Positions 1 to 13,244 of a stretch of DNA of 43,453 nt are shown in pieces; position 1 is the stretch's first letter, and each line of letters starts with the position of its first letter. Source of the DNA: Ichthyophonus hoferi. Lineage: Eukaryota > Opisthokonta > Ichthyosporea > Ichthyophonida > Ichthyophonidae. Under the pieces are notes generated by a model. The model ran no database searches, was not told where the DNA came from, and worked only from the letters and a program-made list of their open reading frames with translations. The stretch spans positions 4,873 to 48,325 of the forward strand of contig NAOQ01000429.1 in NCBI GenBank assembly GCA_002751075.1, in the 5' to 3' direction. The position numbers and the translations under genes were made by a program.

Positions 1-559
1 GGCAACATTGGCGTTAATTCATAAGTAAACACTGGCAATAAAACGAAGTATAAAAGAAAACAAAAGTCAATAATAAAGGCCCCCGGCCAGTCCCGCTCAT
101 ACATACGCAATGAAGATAGCAAAATACAAAGTTCACGTAATCGCATATACAAATACTTTGCATTTAATTAGATATTTGTAATAATCACATTGTCATTGTA
201 ACGTCCAATCCACCGCTGGCACTCACATACAATAATCAGTGTTCAGACCTCTCGCTCGCTCAGAACTCAGAGAGCCGCTTACTGACCCTAGATAGTAATA
301 ATAATATTTATTTATATAGTGACATAACTCCAATTAATGATCATTCTCATTGTGTGATTTCTACATTTACACCCAAGCACATCCAAGCATCTATCCCTTC
401 TAAATTAGAACAGAAATATAATTACTAGAGTCAGTTGCTTAGAGAGCTGGTATAGGGCCTTAAATCGAACCTCTAGCACAGCAACTGAGCTTTAAAAAAA
501 AATCTGATCAGACAGTTATTACTTACATTAGTCCGACAATATTAACTACTACCAGTTAT
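1..559. other. AT-rich non-coding stretch at the window edge
   Basis: I see no convincing open frame, splice pattern or RNA gene here. The stretch leads into the repeat fragment that begins near 560. Confidence 0.5.
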
Positions 560-900
560 ACAATTGGAGATCCCGACAGCTGTGTACAAGTCGATAGAAC
601 TGACACAGATTCATTCTGATAAGGTCTAAACGTACTCTTCCTTTAACTCCTAAGACCATCCTTTTGTCCGCGAGAGTAAATGAAAAAAAAAAGTAGTTAT
701 ATCTACCAATTCAAGTCAAACAACCGGGATTCCAACATATCAGGCTGTCCCAAGCAGGAAAATAACTACAATCCGCAACTCTCCTCCTTCTTCTGAAACC
801 TCGACGTCAACGTTAAGATTAGAAAAATTAACCTTTACTGATACCGAGTCAGTATCAGAAATAAATTCAAAAAACAAATTTACAATAGATGAAAACAATT
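560..900 (+). repeat. Fragment of the TGTT-unit repeat family (copy D)
   Basis: Positions about 620-870 align base by base with 22305-22560 (copy E). Both contain the same run of words: TCTAAACG, CTCCTAAGACCATC or CTCCTGAGACCATC, a Lys-rich stretch, then GGCTGTCCC(A/G)AGCAGGAAAATAACTA. The translated text is the Ser/Asp-rich N-terminal ORF seen in copies A, B and C. The TGTT terminus and promoter-like part are not recognisable here, so this is a truncated and older copy. A minus-strand open frame at 740-955 is a shadow of it. Confidence 0.7.
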
Positions 901-3900
901 GCAACACTCCTGGACTGTCTGCATTTTGGCACCAGATGCATGAGACTACACGCAAAAAAACGGTCAGTTATATAGCTTAATCAGAATAACTATGTCCCCA
1001 GAGGCACAAGCCACATCGAAGTAAGACACTGGTATATTTGAGACTATGTGACCAACAACAAGGTTAATGTTATTCTTGGCCTAATGGAACTCATGAAAAC
1101 TGATTGCCTAACAAAGATAATGTCGCCCGCCAACGACTAAAGAGAAAAGGTGCTCATGAGAATGTTTGAACTCCAGTGTTTCCCGGACATCATGCCCTAC
1201 ATACTATCCACAAAGAGTTATGATCAGAAGCCCTGATCAGAAATCATAACTATAAGTGATTGCAGGAACCATTAAGATTTCCGATTAACTCACATGATCT
1301 CATGCTTCCCAAAGTTCCAACGATTTGGGAGTGCTAAGAGCAACTGAAATAGTGACCTATTCGATACCTCAACAAGGCATGCATCGTATCCAACACATGC
1401 ATTATTATTATTATATGGTTCATTTTTCTACATATAAATAAGTTGACAAATAGGAGTGTTACCTTAATAAATTTGTTAGGAATCTTATTATCAGTAGAAA
1501 ATGGAATACATTTAGTATTCACTTATATGTATAACGAATTAAGTCCTGAATCAACCAGGAACTGATTCTAACATATAGTACATAGAAAGCTTTGATATTC
1601 AGAATAATTGTTTAAAATATAAAAGAAAACTGACTTTGCTGGCATTCTTTACGTTTCAAGACACGTTACACGATTAGAAACTACTAAGTGACAAGTCGAC
1701 CCAGAAAATATTAAACATAAGTAAACCAATCTATCAGCATTAACCTAATTAAATTTAAAAAATCAACTTTCCCAAACAAAAATTAATTTAATCATAATAT
1801 GTCCAAAATCCACAAGGAAAATCAAGAAAAGATACTGGGTTACCTCCATAAGGATCGTGCTTATATTCAACACATTACGGGTGTTACCAATCTGGAGAGC
1901 ACGTATTTCTTTCGTCAATTTTGACATCAAAAAGACTACATGCAAGTCTAAATCCTAACCAAGATACATGATTGTATACCATAGAACAACAAATGACCCG
2001 ATAAATGATAACTGGTTTACCTGAAATAGAGGACGAGGACATGACCTTGTAATTCGATACATCAGCGAATCAAATGCCGTCAAATCCATCTCAATAATAT
2101 ATAAATAATCAAGCATAGTTCATTGTAACGAGACCCAATCACAGATATTGTAACTAGCATAGGCTACTAATGAATATAGTAAATACGTCATAGCGTCATA
2201 CTATACCTATCCGTGCTTTTCTTAAACCGATGAACTAGAATTGGATCACATAAAAGCCATTTTTTCATTTGTTCGTGGGTATTGAATTAGGTAAAAGCAG
2301 ATCGAAGTCATGACGACCAAAACATGACCTTTCGACAATTTTTGCTTTATTATGGATGCCACACCGTATGCATATCAATATCCTATTCGTAGTCTATTAG
2401 TTGGCTTGCATTTCAGATGCCCTCCACAAACTATGAACAACATGCAATAAATACTTCATCAGATTTATACAACATTAAAATAGATTTGCATTATAGTTCT
2501 TATAAATCCCAGTACCACAGCTCTTTAGATTTCCATTATGATGAGCATAAAGTTAACTATAAATCTACTGGCAATCACAGGATTTACTTGTTTGTACGGT
2601 TTATCTTACTGCGTTTATTCATATATATGCAAATGTAACTTTAACTAAAAACCATTCAATGTCAGATCAAGTCACGAATTGAGATTTTTCTTCATTTTTA
2701 TGCTTACTAATAGCCTAAATAGGCTGAACGCGCAATGGTTTTCATGGCTAGCAATTTATTAATTGCTAACTGTGCACAGTATTTTGATTGGTTTGTAATT
2801 TTAAAAACTAGTTAACGAGAACCAATAAGGTGGAACTTCTATCTTTAAAGCTATATATTTCTTCAGAGACAACGCTTTACCATGAAACTACATAGATTTT
2901 ATTCATTGGAATTGTTTTGAATTGTTTAAAAATTATTGGCAGTAAGAGCCAAATTGACATCATAAATATTATTTGGCGTATATCCTGGTTGCTAATTTGG
3001 CAATTAGAGTTGTAAGATCTAACACGAATCCAATAATGTATCTAATAATATAAAATATTATTAAAGTAAAAATAGTCTATGCGAACCATTGGGTTTTTCC
3101 TATTTGGGCTAATCTCAAGTGGAACAAAAGTTTTAAAGCCTGCAATGCGATCTGAAACTGAATGACCAGAAATTAACAGTGCATATTTACATCTATTAGA
3201 GAGTAAAAACCATTCAAGCATATATGATGCTGTATATTTAGCATCCTTGCTATAAATTGTGGGGCATGTAAAAATTACCCATCTTGGAGCTGGTAAAAAT
3301 TATAGTATATTTAAGCTCTCCACACATAGCGTGTTTTTTCTCGTATGAGAATACCTGGCATACCTTAAAAAGCAACTATATGCATGCAATAATGTTGGGA
3401 AATTGAGGTTAATTCTTTCTTGGGGAGTCACATATTGGGTTGGTGCCCCACAAACGAACTTAGCTACTTTACTTAGGCATACCTTTATACTGCTAGAACT
3501 TTATACGTAATATTCTAATATAGACAGCACAATTAAACCGGGAGGACAGGATTGCCATTGGGAGTTGACAGTCCGAGTCAAGATTAAGCAAAGCTGTGAA
3601 ATGTATTTTCCTTTTTTTTTTTTTTTTTAAAAAAAAAGGGTTATATGAAGCATGGGGAATGTGAGGGCCTTTTGAGGTGTGGGCCAATAGATGCCATCAA
3701 CTTAGGTAGGTCAGACTATTTTTATAATTAAATTCTGGACCTATGAGTTGTCTTAGCACACCAATCAGAATTAATCCAAAAAAATTCTTATGAACACCCT
3801 CATATAGATAGCTGTCTGCATAAAAATTATATCAGATTTAGCAATAATATTTTAGTTATACTTTTCTTTTAGGGTTAGTAACTTAAACCCTCCCTTACAT

Positions 3901-3936
3901 TCATACACGGAATCCGTGTTTTTTGAACTACAGAGA
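901..3936. other. Long non-coding stretch upstream of the NDH-2 gene
   Basis: About 3 kb with only short chance open frames. Visible items are a poly-T run directly followed by poly-A near 3611-3639 and an 8-bp palindrome with a 4-base loop at 2749-2768 (TAGCAATT / AATTGCTA). The last few hundred bases must contain the NDH-2 promoter and 5' UTR. A pyrimidine-rich TTTTCTTTTAG at about 3862-3872 could be a 5' UTR splice acceptor. Confidence 0.4.
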
Positions 3937-6900
3937 ATGGAAAAAATGGCCTTGCCCGTCCTCCAGCGATCCCTATTGAGGGCAAGTCGATTTTCTATGC
4001 TCTGCAGAGGACTAGCGACAGCGACAGCAGCAGCACAAGGGAGGAAGAAGTTGGTTATTGTAGGCACTGGTTGGGCTGGAACTTATATGGCCAAGTTTCT
4101 CAACCCCGACCTATACGATATGACTGTCGTGTATGTTCCCCTCCCGTTTTGTACCAAATGTTTGCACTTCCGAATGCTTAAGCTTTCAATATATGTTGTG
4201 GTTTGAGGGGATTATACCGATGCATACCCCACTGTGTTTATGTAGAGGAGAGAGGAGGGGGCAGGGGACTCGATTTCATGCAATACGGGTGTAGTATGTT
4301 GTGCATTTTTGTAGTTGACGCTTTTCATCTCTACTCTATATTTCATCTTACACATAATCAGCTTTTCATTATCTAATTATTTACAGGTCTCTTCGTAATC
4401 ACATGATCTTCACCCCACTCCTTCCACAAACTACCACTGGAACCCTTGAGTTCCGTGCTATCTGTGAACCCATCACCAATGCACAACCAGCCCTGACTCA
4501 ATCCAGAAATGGTTTCATCCCTGCCATGGTTCATGGTGTTGACACCGAGAAGAAAGAAGTAAGTTATTTTTGACTTGTGTGAACCTGTATGGCACGTTGT
4601 ACTTATTGAAATATGTCTCTTTTCTCCTTTCAAGAGTTATTCAACCACATAACATATACGCCAACACATATGCCAACAAGTTATATACATGTATATACAC
4701 TAACACATAAAACCAGCTTGAGTGTGTCTCTATTGATACAGTCAGCCCAGACCGGAGCGAACAATGGTTCAAGATTCCCTATGACACCCTAGTGCTGGCC
4801 TATGGTGCCAGGCCAAACACCTTTGGCATACCAGGAGTGGAGAAGCATGCACACTTCCTCCGTGAGGTATCTGAGGCCCGTGCCATCCGTCGTCACATCC
4901 TGCGCAACATGGGTCTTGCTTCTATTCCTAGTATTACTGACGCCGAACGTAAGCGCCTGATGCATGTGGTAGTGGTGGGTGGTGGTCCCGCTGGAGTGGA
5001 GTTTGCTGGCGATTTGTCAGACTTTATTAACGACGACCTCAAGAGAATTTGCCCCTCTCTACGTGAGGATGTTAAGGTGTGTATAGGTGGTAGTCAGGGA
5101 GGGGGCATTCCTGTTTAGGTTTATCTACATGAGTATGAAGCTGAGACATAAAATGTAGCCTAAACGGTGTGGCTTGTCTTTCTGCTAGGGGCGGTAGAGG
5201 TGTCATGATGTATACCATATGCTGTAGGCACCTTTGTGCTTAGAGTTGGATCCAACTAGTGATTTATTATGTTAGATATGTAGATATGTCGCATACATTT
5301 TTGAACTTGCAAATACTTGTTGCATTTTTGACTTTACTGTATACTTCCTCCTGTATTTATTAAAGTCTCGGATGTACCAATGATTTTCATGACAACACGA
5401 TTCATGATAGTGTTATTTCACTCTCTGTTGTGACAAATGGGCACATTAAAAAAGAAAGATATAATATCAATGTACTGGGTATATATATAATACAATATAG
5501 AGCAGCCCTGCTGTTGTATGAGTGACTGGTTAGGCGCGAAGAATGAGAGTGTGATACGTATTGTCCTTTTCAATGTTTCAATTGATCTTCTAATTGTTTT
5601 ATTATTTGATACCCCCATCATAATTATTCTACTCACCAACTATATTCCTTTATCTTCCTACCCTCAACATCATTTTTCCTATAGGTGACTGTGATTGAGG
5701 CCAAAGAGGTGTTGGGCAACTTTGAGCCAAGCTTGAAGTCATATGCTTTCTCTCATCTGTCCAACCAGGGAATCCAGTTTAAGAAATCATCCGTAAAAGA
5801 GGTGTGCATTGCATTTTACACCCTTCATGATGAGTGTTTTAAAATACACATGCAGACAGTGTACGCAGAGTTAGATGGTTGCAAGTTTCAGACAAAGTGA
5901 CAGTATTGTCTTGGGGAGAATTCATGTGGGCAGGTCCTTACTCATATTTTAGACAATACGCTTTCCATATACACATCCTTATTACTTGCCTCTAATTTTT
6001 CCAACTAAAGCCAAGTTCTTTAGATGCCTTCACCAAAATTTTAAGTTTCATTGTTAATCTATCTAAAATAATCTACTTGCTACTATTGACTGTATTATTG
6101 CCTATGATGGCTTAGGCATACGCATGACATTCCTACATTCCTCTTGAAGATAGCAGTATATATGATAGGATATGATGCGGGAGGGTCGGTATGACGTGCA
6201 ACAAGACAATGTGCTCAACATAATGGGTTATGTGGGTGATAGGTGCGCGCCAATGAGGTAGAGCTTATGGATGGAGATATCATTCCCTATGGTGTCATGG
6301 TGTGGAGTACTGGTGTTGGCCCCTCTCACTTGACGAAACGTCTAGGCTTGGAGCTGAGCAAGGATGGACGTGTGGCTGTGAACAAGCATATGCATGCTTA
6401 TAGGGTAAATACCCATGTCCATCTTTATATGTTTAGTTTTTTTCTAAAGTTACCTTCATAGATCAATTGCCATGATATACTTATGTAGTGATTGAATATA
6501 TTCAGAATGCCTATACTTCATCTAATATTTGCACACACATGTATCAAGACCTCATTGCTTTGCATCCTGGAGACTAAGCTACAACCAATTTGCAATGTTG
6601 TGCCCCTGCTTATTTTATTGTCCGATTATTTTACTAGTTTGTCTATGTTTTTTGATATCTTAAACGTTTATTACATAAATATTTATTTGAGTATGGAGAA
6701 TGGTTTCCGGTTGGTTCACAATGTTGCCAACACCATTCTCTTTCTGCTATGTATGCTCTAATAGTTTTATCTGGATCTTACTAGCCTTTTCTATTGATCT
6801 GTGATACTTTTAGAGGGGTGGGTGAGATCTTTATTTTATGAATGCATATAAGCTAAAAGGATGAGGTACAGAACGGCAAGGAAGTCGATGGAGTCTATGC

Positions 6901-8181
6901 TGTGGGTGACTGTGCTGGTTTCCACTCTTCCTTGAATGAGGTGCAACTACCATGCCTGGCTGCTGTAGCCACTAGACAGGTAAGGGTTCACCATCTACTA
7001 CACATTGTTCATGATTTGCCCTATAATTAAAATGACCCATTTTTATTTCCCTAATATATATCCTACATTATTGGGCACACATTGTCAAAAATGGTTGCCT
7101 TAGTTTGGCAAATGTCGAGCATATCACTCTAATGTATTTTTGACATGCACGCGGAGCACATTGTATTCTACTCTCTTGGGATCACTATTGCTATTCTAAA
7201 AGATTTTTTAGTAAACACTGAGGAATGAAAGGAAGAAAACCTTACCTGTGTATGCCTCTGCAGGCCAGGTACCTCGCAAAGATGCTCAACGATGTTGAAG
7301 CTAAGCATGTCAATGAGAGTACACTGGAACCTTTCGAATACAAGAGTTTGGGCTACATGGCGTCTTTGGGATCTCGGAAGGCTTTAGTGGACTTGAAGGG
7401 TTGGGATTACACAGGTTTCCGTGCCTGGTTGACTTGGCGTTCTGCCTACCTAACCATGCAGGGTTCCATGCGCTCTCGCCTATATGTAGCTGCACAATGG
7501 TTTGCTATCATGGTGTTTGGAAGGTAAGCATCGGCATTTCCACTACGGCTTTGTGTTCTCCTTACTTTGTGTTTACTGCTAAACCTATTTTAGCTCGGAT
7601 TCTAAGGGTTTTCGGGTTCTTATTTTTTCCTCTTGTGGCAATGATCTCTCCTCCAATGAGCCAGCGGTTGTTCATCACATTTTGTTTTGTACTATTGCCT
7701 TGTTAATACCCATAGTGGATAAGCATAAAACTACCACACATGAAGGCGCATATTGACCTTTAAAATTGACAAAACTGGTGGCTGTGCAGATATAGAAAGG
7801 ATATATAGGAGAAGTTGAGCCATAATACAGTTTAAATGTTTATGTATCCGACCAAGCATTAAAACTTGTGATAGCAGATGAAACTATAGTTATCAGACAG
7901 ACTAATATATATATATATATGTTCTTCCTATGCTGGCGATTTGGTATGGAGTAAATTATATGTGATTCGATTCTTACCCGTCTCTTCTCATTGTTCTGTA
8001 TTCTTCTTTTTCTCTTTCAACTAAACAACAATACACTTGTAAACACAGGGACACTACATACATTTCCGATACCGATGAGGTCGTAAGAGGAATGGATTAT
8101 TATTCCCAGCTTCTGGCCAGAAAGGACCTGAAGAGCTCCCTCAAAGAGGGAAACAAGGCTGCTGCCACCAAGAAGAAATAA
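3937..8181 (+). CDS. Type II (alternative, rotenone-insensitive) mitochondrial NADH:ubiquinone oxidoreductase, 8 exons
   Basis: A single-subunit FAD enzyme that passes electrons from NADH to ubiquinone without pumping protons. Exons are 3937-4130, 4387-4558, 4717-5076, 5685-5801, 6243-6404, 6866-6979, 7264-7523 and 8049-8181. All introns are GT-AG with matching phases, and 1512 nt give 503 residues, the usual family size. Residues 1-35 form an Arg/Ser/Leu/Ala-rich presequence without acids after residue 2. The FAD-site GTGWAG is at 43-48, followed by RNHMIFTPLLPQTTTGTLEFR at about 68-88. Then come AYGARP (150-155), the NADH-site GGGPAGVE (210-217) with acidic E247, WSTGVGP (302-308), YAVGDCAG (346-353) and the C-terminal membrane-binding part ending VFGRD at about 457-461. 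There is no EF-hand, so no direct calcium control is expected. The start is ATG 3937; ATG 3946 in frame is an alternative. Exon 6 could begin at 6872 instead, dropping VQ. Matrix- or intermembrane-facing cannot be told. Confidence 0.96.
4131..4386 (+). other. NDH-2 intron 1
   Basis: Donor GTATGT and acceptor TTTACAG. It splits the codon for Val65 after two bases, between the first Rossmann strand and the RNHMIFTPLLP motif. Confidence 0.9.
5077..5684 (+). other. NDH-2 intron 3, the longest of the gene (608 bp)
   Basis: Donor GTGTGT after AAG, acceptor CCTATAG before GTGACTGTG, phase 0. Intron 4 (5802-6242) has the weaker donor GTGTGC. Introns 2, 5, 6 and 7 are 4559-4716, 6405-6865, 6980-7263 and 7524-8048. 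Confidence 0.88.
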
Positions 8182-10650
8182 TCGTACTTGGCCCTTGAAA
8201 GCACGTGGTCATTTGAACATAATATTACTCCCTTACCTAAAAATACATAAGTCTCATTCGTTTATCTTGAGACCAGATCGTAGCAATTGCAATAGCAGAA
8301 GCAAGCATACGATGCCAGTTGTATGCTTTGGTGTTTACTTTTCAGGTACTATGGATACGTTGCACATATTGATTAAGTTCTTAATTTTAAAACTTATTAA
8401 ACGGTAAGTTTTGACAACTGAATTAACATTTGTATTGAACTAGTATTGCAATTCTAATAATTAAAATTTTGATGAGTTATTACCGTGTATATATGATGGA
8501 TGGTGTTGATTAGACTTTTTTTTTACTTATTTGATGTGCTTCTTACCTAACTTATCAGTTATAATAAGATTAACTTGAAAAATCTGCACTGCAACATAAA
8601 TAATTAAAGCTCATTTGGATACGTGCCATAGTAATATCACAAAGAAATCAACTTCCAGTAAACTTTTCCAAAAATTTCCTACAAAGGCTACAATCTAGCT
8701 CTAATGGATTGATTATATCACTGGCAAAGTAAATGTTTGTATGAGCCTTGGATATTATTTGTTCTTTTTTGAACTTATCATTAGGTGAAAGTGATAATTA
8801 GCTAATTTCTTGCATTATGCAAATACGAGTGCATCTCACGATCATATTTCAAACCATTAGATATATTCCTTATAGGATGTCCGACTTGGCCAATGGGTTC
8901 GAGTTATAACAAGGAGCTAACTTTTATTCAATTCTTGACCGTTAATTAAAAAAACCATAGTACTGCTGTTATATGAAACACTTCACTGGTAGAGCGTTTA
9001 CTAGTGATGACTTACATGCATTTTCTCACGCTCGCTTCCAAATTGCATAGCTATATTTCACACTACCCAGGGTATGCCAGCAAAGATAAGATCCCAATGT
9101 GTAGCAAATGGTACATACGGAGGAATTTGTTGGGATAGCCTGCAGAAGCAGATAGGACGAATATGGAATATGGTTCATTGAAGGCTACTATATCCTCCTA
9201 TACGATTTTTGTAGTGTACAATCTTCAAGTGGCTCTTGCACTTCTTGAATATGACTATACATGGGGGAATCAAATGCTTAGCTAGGTATTGGTTTAAAAA
9301 TTAGTTAGGATAGTACTTGAAGAATCAGAACAGGAGCTTGCTATAACTATCAGTGCATTTTGAAATGGCTTAGGTATGATTGAAAGAGGAGTGTCAAGGA
9401 AAATACTTCAGAAAGGTATGGGAAAAAAAAAATCATTTTGGCTACATACCTGTACAAGCGTAAAATGAAAACTCAAATAAAAGAATGTTTATTCAATTGA
9501 AGGTTTAATATTTAATACTTACTCCCCGTAAGAATTTTTGTGGCTGTTAGATGATATATTTTCTGTTTTCATCCTCCTTGTAGGACTTGAGAAAAACATG
9601 TGATAATGTAGTGTCGGTGTTTAGGATAGCTTCATCTATACATTAATTGTACAAGACAGTGGCTCCTTCATAGAGTTTACTCAGAAACAAACATACTATA
9701 TTAAACTAGATGAATACGTAGGCGTTTTTACTTAGTATGACCTACACTTTATTAAGCAGTAAATTAACTGTTCTATCCCTGGGCAAGGAATCTGCCAGAG
9801 TAAGAATAAAGCTTAATGGCCAAGGAAAACCTTCCTCTTAATTTCTGTATAGATCCCCAAGCCAATGTGTCACGAAAACAACATTATGGTCAGTAAGAAA
9901 ACAAAAACATGTACCTCTGTTATCAAGCAGTAATAAAAGATCAAAAATAGTGTACTTTGCCGCGCTATTGTATTCTTCTCTATAAGTATAATATCTAGGG
10001 GTTACTTTCTTGGTCACTATAATGTCAATGTTTATAATAAGCAATGATCACATTGGGATAGCGGTAAAGTCATACGTACTATCATGGTACTCCCCTTCTA
10101 CTATCAATACCAGCGGGTTAAGATGAAAATACACATCAACAACGCAAGTAAGGTATGGTATGAGCCACAATATAAGCTAGCATTTATGCTACCTCTGTTT
10201 TACTGGTGGACACTTAATAGTAAAAAGCCCTGGCAAATGCTTCCCTTATCACATGGGCACGGGCTCTATATCCCAGCAGGATTCTAACCAATAGATTGGC
10301 CAATTGTAAATTATGCATTATTCCCAATTACATAATTGGTTGCATTGTTTATAATATTTATACGAATATTGCCTCGTGGATACGCTGTCCCGCGTGTCGC
10401 ACTAACCCATACATAAAAAGTACTTAGATTATAAATTGATAAAATTCCAGGTATACTGACTGACAATCACCAGATCGAACTCACTTATAAAACTAGAATA
10501 AAAATCCTCTCAGTCATTTTATTTAATAACAATAAAGGAGTTTAGCTAAGAATTTCAGGCAAACACTACATCCACAGCATGCATTTATGCATTTATACTA
10601 ATAAATTAGTGGCCACACTAGGATGTTAGATAATTTCCAGAAATATTTTA
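8182..10650. other. Non-coding stretch downstream of NDH-2
   Basis: The first part is the NDH-2 3' UTR, with AT-rich candidates for a poly-A signal but none convincing. The rest contains no ORF with protein-like composition and no RNA gene that I can recognise. Short frames at 8195, 9838 and 10084 look like chance. Confidence 0.45.
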
Positions 10651-11000
10651 GTACTCTTTAGATATTAGAAAATATGCTTTATTGTTTCGTCATCATCACT
10701 TGTAGAGCAACTGGAAAAGATAATCTTACTGCCGCCATTGGTGGCTAAACAATGCCCTCCTGCTACGCCAATCATTAGCATTAAGATATTGTCTGCTTGC
10801 TCTACTTTAAGTATGTACTCTTTAGATATTAGAAAATATGCTTTATTGTTTCGTCATCCTCACTTAGAGCAAGACTGTGAAAGACAATCCTACTTCCGCC
10901 ATTGGTGGCTAAACAATGCCTTCCAGCTACGCCAATCATTAACATTGAGATATTGTCTGCTTGCTCTAAGAGGCGAAATGTTGGCTGAACTTTGAGGTAT
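10651..11000 (+). repeat. Two-copy tandem duplication, 164-bp period
   Basis: Copy 1 starts at 10651 and copy 2 at 10815. Both begin GTACTCTTTAGATATTAG, run through GCTTTATTGTTTCGTCATC and CGCCATTGGTGGCTAAACAA, and end ATTGTCTGCTTGCTCTA. Copy 2 carries about 22 extra bases near 10968-10990 before the shared CTTTRAGGTATGTA-like end. The copies differ at scattered bases, so the duplication is not recent. I recognise no known element. Confidence 0.85.
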
Positions 11001-11804
11001 GTATGCTTGTTATATATTTGTTGGTTCAGGCCAATATCAACTGGTTTCAGTTTGTGCTTGGGTGGGTTTATAAAATAATCTCATTGATGCTTGTCATCAA
11101 TAAACTAATCTATATCACATGTTATTGTTTATTTATGTTAATACCAAATAAAGTATCTATAGCAATCTTATATATGCATACATAGCTTAGCATAGATTAG
11201 GTGCGGTAATGCCAACCAGTCAAATATTTGTTGAAACCTACAACATAATATAGGTAAATGTGTAATAAATAATACATGATAGTGTTTTTTTTATTTTAAG
11301 TTTAACTAAATACATAATAGAAAAGATATGAAGTTCAAATAAAAACATCTGGTATCATTGTTTTAGTGTGTGGCCAGATTTAAAACATTGAAACCAATCT
11401 AATCAGATTGCGATCTGCAAATAACGCCCATTTCGGCATGAATCCAATCGGATCTATTATAGTAGCACAATCCAATAAGAAATAAGATAGAATGTGCATG
11501 TCATTAAAAGCATACAATCAATCAAATATTATGCAAGCATCAATCAATTATTAGTCAATAGACCAGATGTTTTGTTTTTAGCATTTGAGAGTTAACTAGG
11601 TCCCTGAACATAAGCTCATTGAGAGTTCATATTCATCAAGATAAATTTAACCAAAACTGGTTCTCTGAGTAAAAGAAGCATAAATACAAAACTTCAAACA
11701 ATCATAAAGGAACTATTCCATCATAAAAATATTATTATCAATACTGGTTAAAAAAAAAAGTCATAATCCGGAATTCTATACATGTATGCTTGTATGTATT
11801 CATA
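11001..11804. other. AT-rich non-coding stretch
   Basis: No supportable gene or repeat. The short open frame at 11003-11185 has no family resemblance. Confidence 0.4.
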
Positions 11805-11990
11805 TTTTGTCTATAGTTTTTAAAGAAGTCGAGGTATCTAATCTAGATACTTTACTAGAAGGCCAACTAGTCAAGTCTAATGTTGCTTTTGATATTAAGA
11901 ATACCATTATTTATATACCCACAGTCACATTTAGATTATAGTCACCACATTTGTAATGCATTGCCGGGTAAGAAGTTAAAAGCTTTCATA
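11805..11990 (+). repeat. Unclassified repeat family R2, inverted copy R2c
   Basis: Reads GTCGAGGTATCTAATCTAGA on the plus strand. It aligns with the reverse complement of about 12106-12300 and with the reverse complement of 13415-13570. All three carry the same protein-like text (K-EVE-SN...LVKS) followed by an alignable tail with GGTAAGA. With copy R2a it forms a large imperfect palindrome whose arms are about 190 bp and whose spacer is about 110 bp. Confidence 0.7.
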
Positions 11991-11997
11991 TCTTTTA

Positions 11998-12470
11998 TTC
12001 GAAATAGGACTAGTATTTGTTGTACTGAGTTCTATAAGGCGGTCCTTGTCAGATAAAGGGCAGGTTAAAGTTTTAGCTAGCTTGAATTTTCCTCTGATGA
12101 TTGACGGTTACAGAAGCTTTTGGTCTCTTACCTGGTAATATATTGTGTATATAATAACTAAAATTTAATTTTGGCTGTGCGTATATGGTTACAATATTAT
12201 TATCGTCAGAAGAATCAATACCAGACTCAACTAGTTGGCCTTTCAGTATAAGTATCTAGATTATCTATTTCTACATCTTTGACAACTATAGGCATAGTAT
12301 ATAAAAAACATAAAACACCTAAATTGAACAGTGGATCTTGATGACTGAGAACAGTCAATTTTGACGACCAAGGATAAGTTGTAACAAAAAAGGTATTGAA
12401 CGCTTTGGTTCTAACACTCTCTCTTGGCCTGATAACCGAATATGTGGCCATGGTCACAAAAAAAAAAAAA
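11998..12470 (-). repeat. Unclassified repeat family R2, direct copy R2a
   Basis: Aligns along its whole length, same orientation, with 13245-13680 (R2b). Shared words include AAATAGGACTAGTAT, GGTAAAGGGCAGG-like text, TCGTCAGAAGAATCAATA-like text, AGTCAATTTTGACG and TGTAACAAAAAAGG. The minus-strand translation gives short protein-like blocks such as NTFFVTTY and CPLSDKDRLIELS. An A-rich run at 12457-12475 lies at its right border. The class of element is not known. Confidence 0.72.
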
Positions 12471-12499
12471 AAAAACAGAAACGAACCTTAATAAACTTT

Positions 12500-13244
12500 T
12501 GGTCGCTTGGAACTCTGGATTAGTTATGGCCTTTGTCAAAGAGTCCTCTGCTTGTTGTGTGAGCGTATTGCATGTGTTATTCTCTTGGGATCATGGATCC
12601 CAGGAACTTTAACATAGTTTCTCGAAGCTGTCATTGCGCTGGCGGATGTGCTGGGAAAAGAGTAACTGTGCTTTCCATATCTTGTCCTACTGCAAGTAGT
12701 TAATGGGGTATACGTTGAGCTTTGGTGTTGGTTGAAAACTTCTTCTGGCTCGCTTCCAAAATTGCTCTCTCTCTTAGGCCTGAAGGGGGTGTCTGTAAGA
12801 TCTTGTGTTATTTAATATAGGATGGCGAGCTGTGCCTTGCAAATTATCGTTGATATCATCAATTGGAATAACATGATGCCCTTGATGTTCATGGGAGACA
12901 AAACGTAGCAACCCAGCAAAGTTGTTGATATTCTTGCTGTTTTTGTTTTAAAATAAATTAGCCATTACTGTAAGTGGGGCAGTAGCTGAGGTAAGAGGAA
13001 GATTTTTATGTAGCGTTGTAAGGTCAAACGCTGTAGTTTTGACTGTAGTAACTCGCTGATGCGATGAGGTGGTCCTGATGACGTCTGGAAATGTAAGACC
13101 AGCGAATGAGCGAGTGATGCTTTCTTGTTCTAGTTGGATATCTAAAGAGATAGAAACCAATGGAAAAAACTGTGTTGAAATGGATTTAACAATAGATAGA
13201 GGAGAATATTGATTTAAGTGGAAACGTAACAAAGATCAATAACT
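12500..13244 (-). other. Protein-like relic between the two R2 direct copies
   Basis: The minus strand holds a 94-codon open frame at 12948-13232 rich in Ser/Thr, with blocks like LEQESITRSFAGLTFPDV, and further interrupted protein-like text to about 12500. It lies in the coding sense of R2a and R2b and may be the body of the same element. I do not recognise a domain, so no function is offered. Confidence 0.3.

Noticed and set aside
3916-3936. GTG-initiated extension of NDH-2 exon 1
   Set aside because: Nuclear genes rarely start at GTG. ATG 3937 is in frame, gives a normal presequence and the usual protein length.
3900-8400. A second gene on the minus strand of the NDH-2 locus
   Set aside because: The minus-strand frames at 4373-4633, 5418-5639 and 7310-7495 overlap NDH-2 exons or lie in its introns and show no coding pattern.
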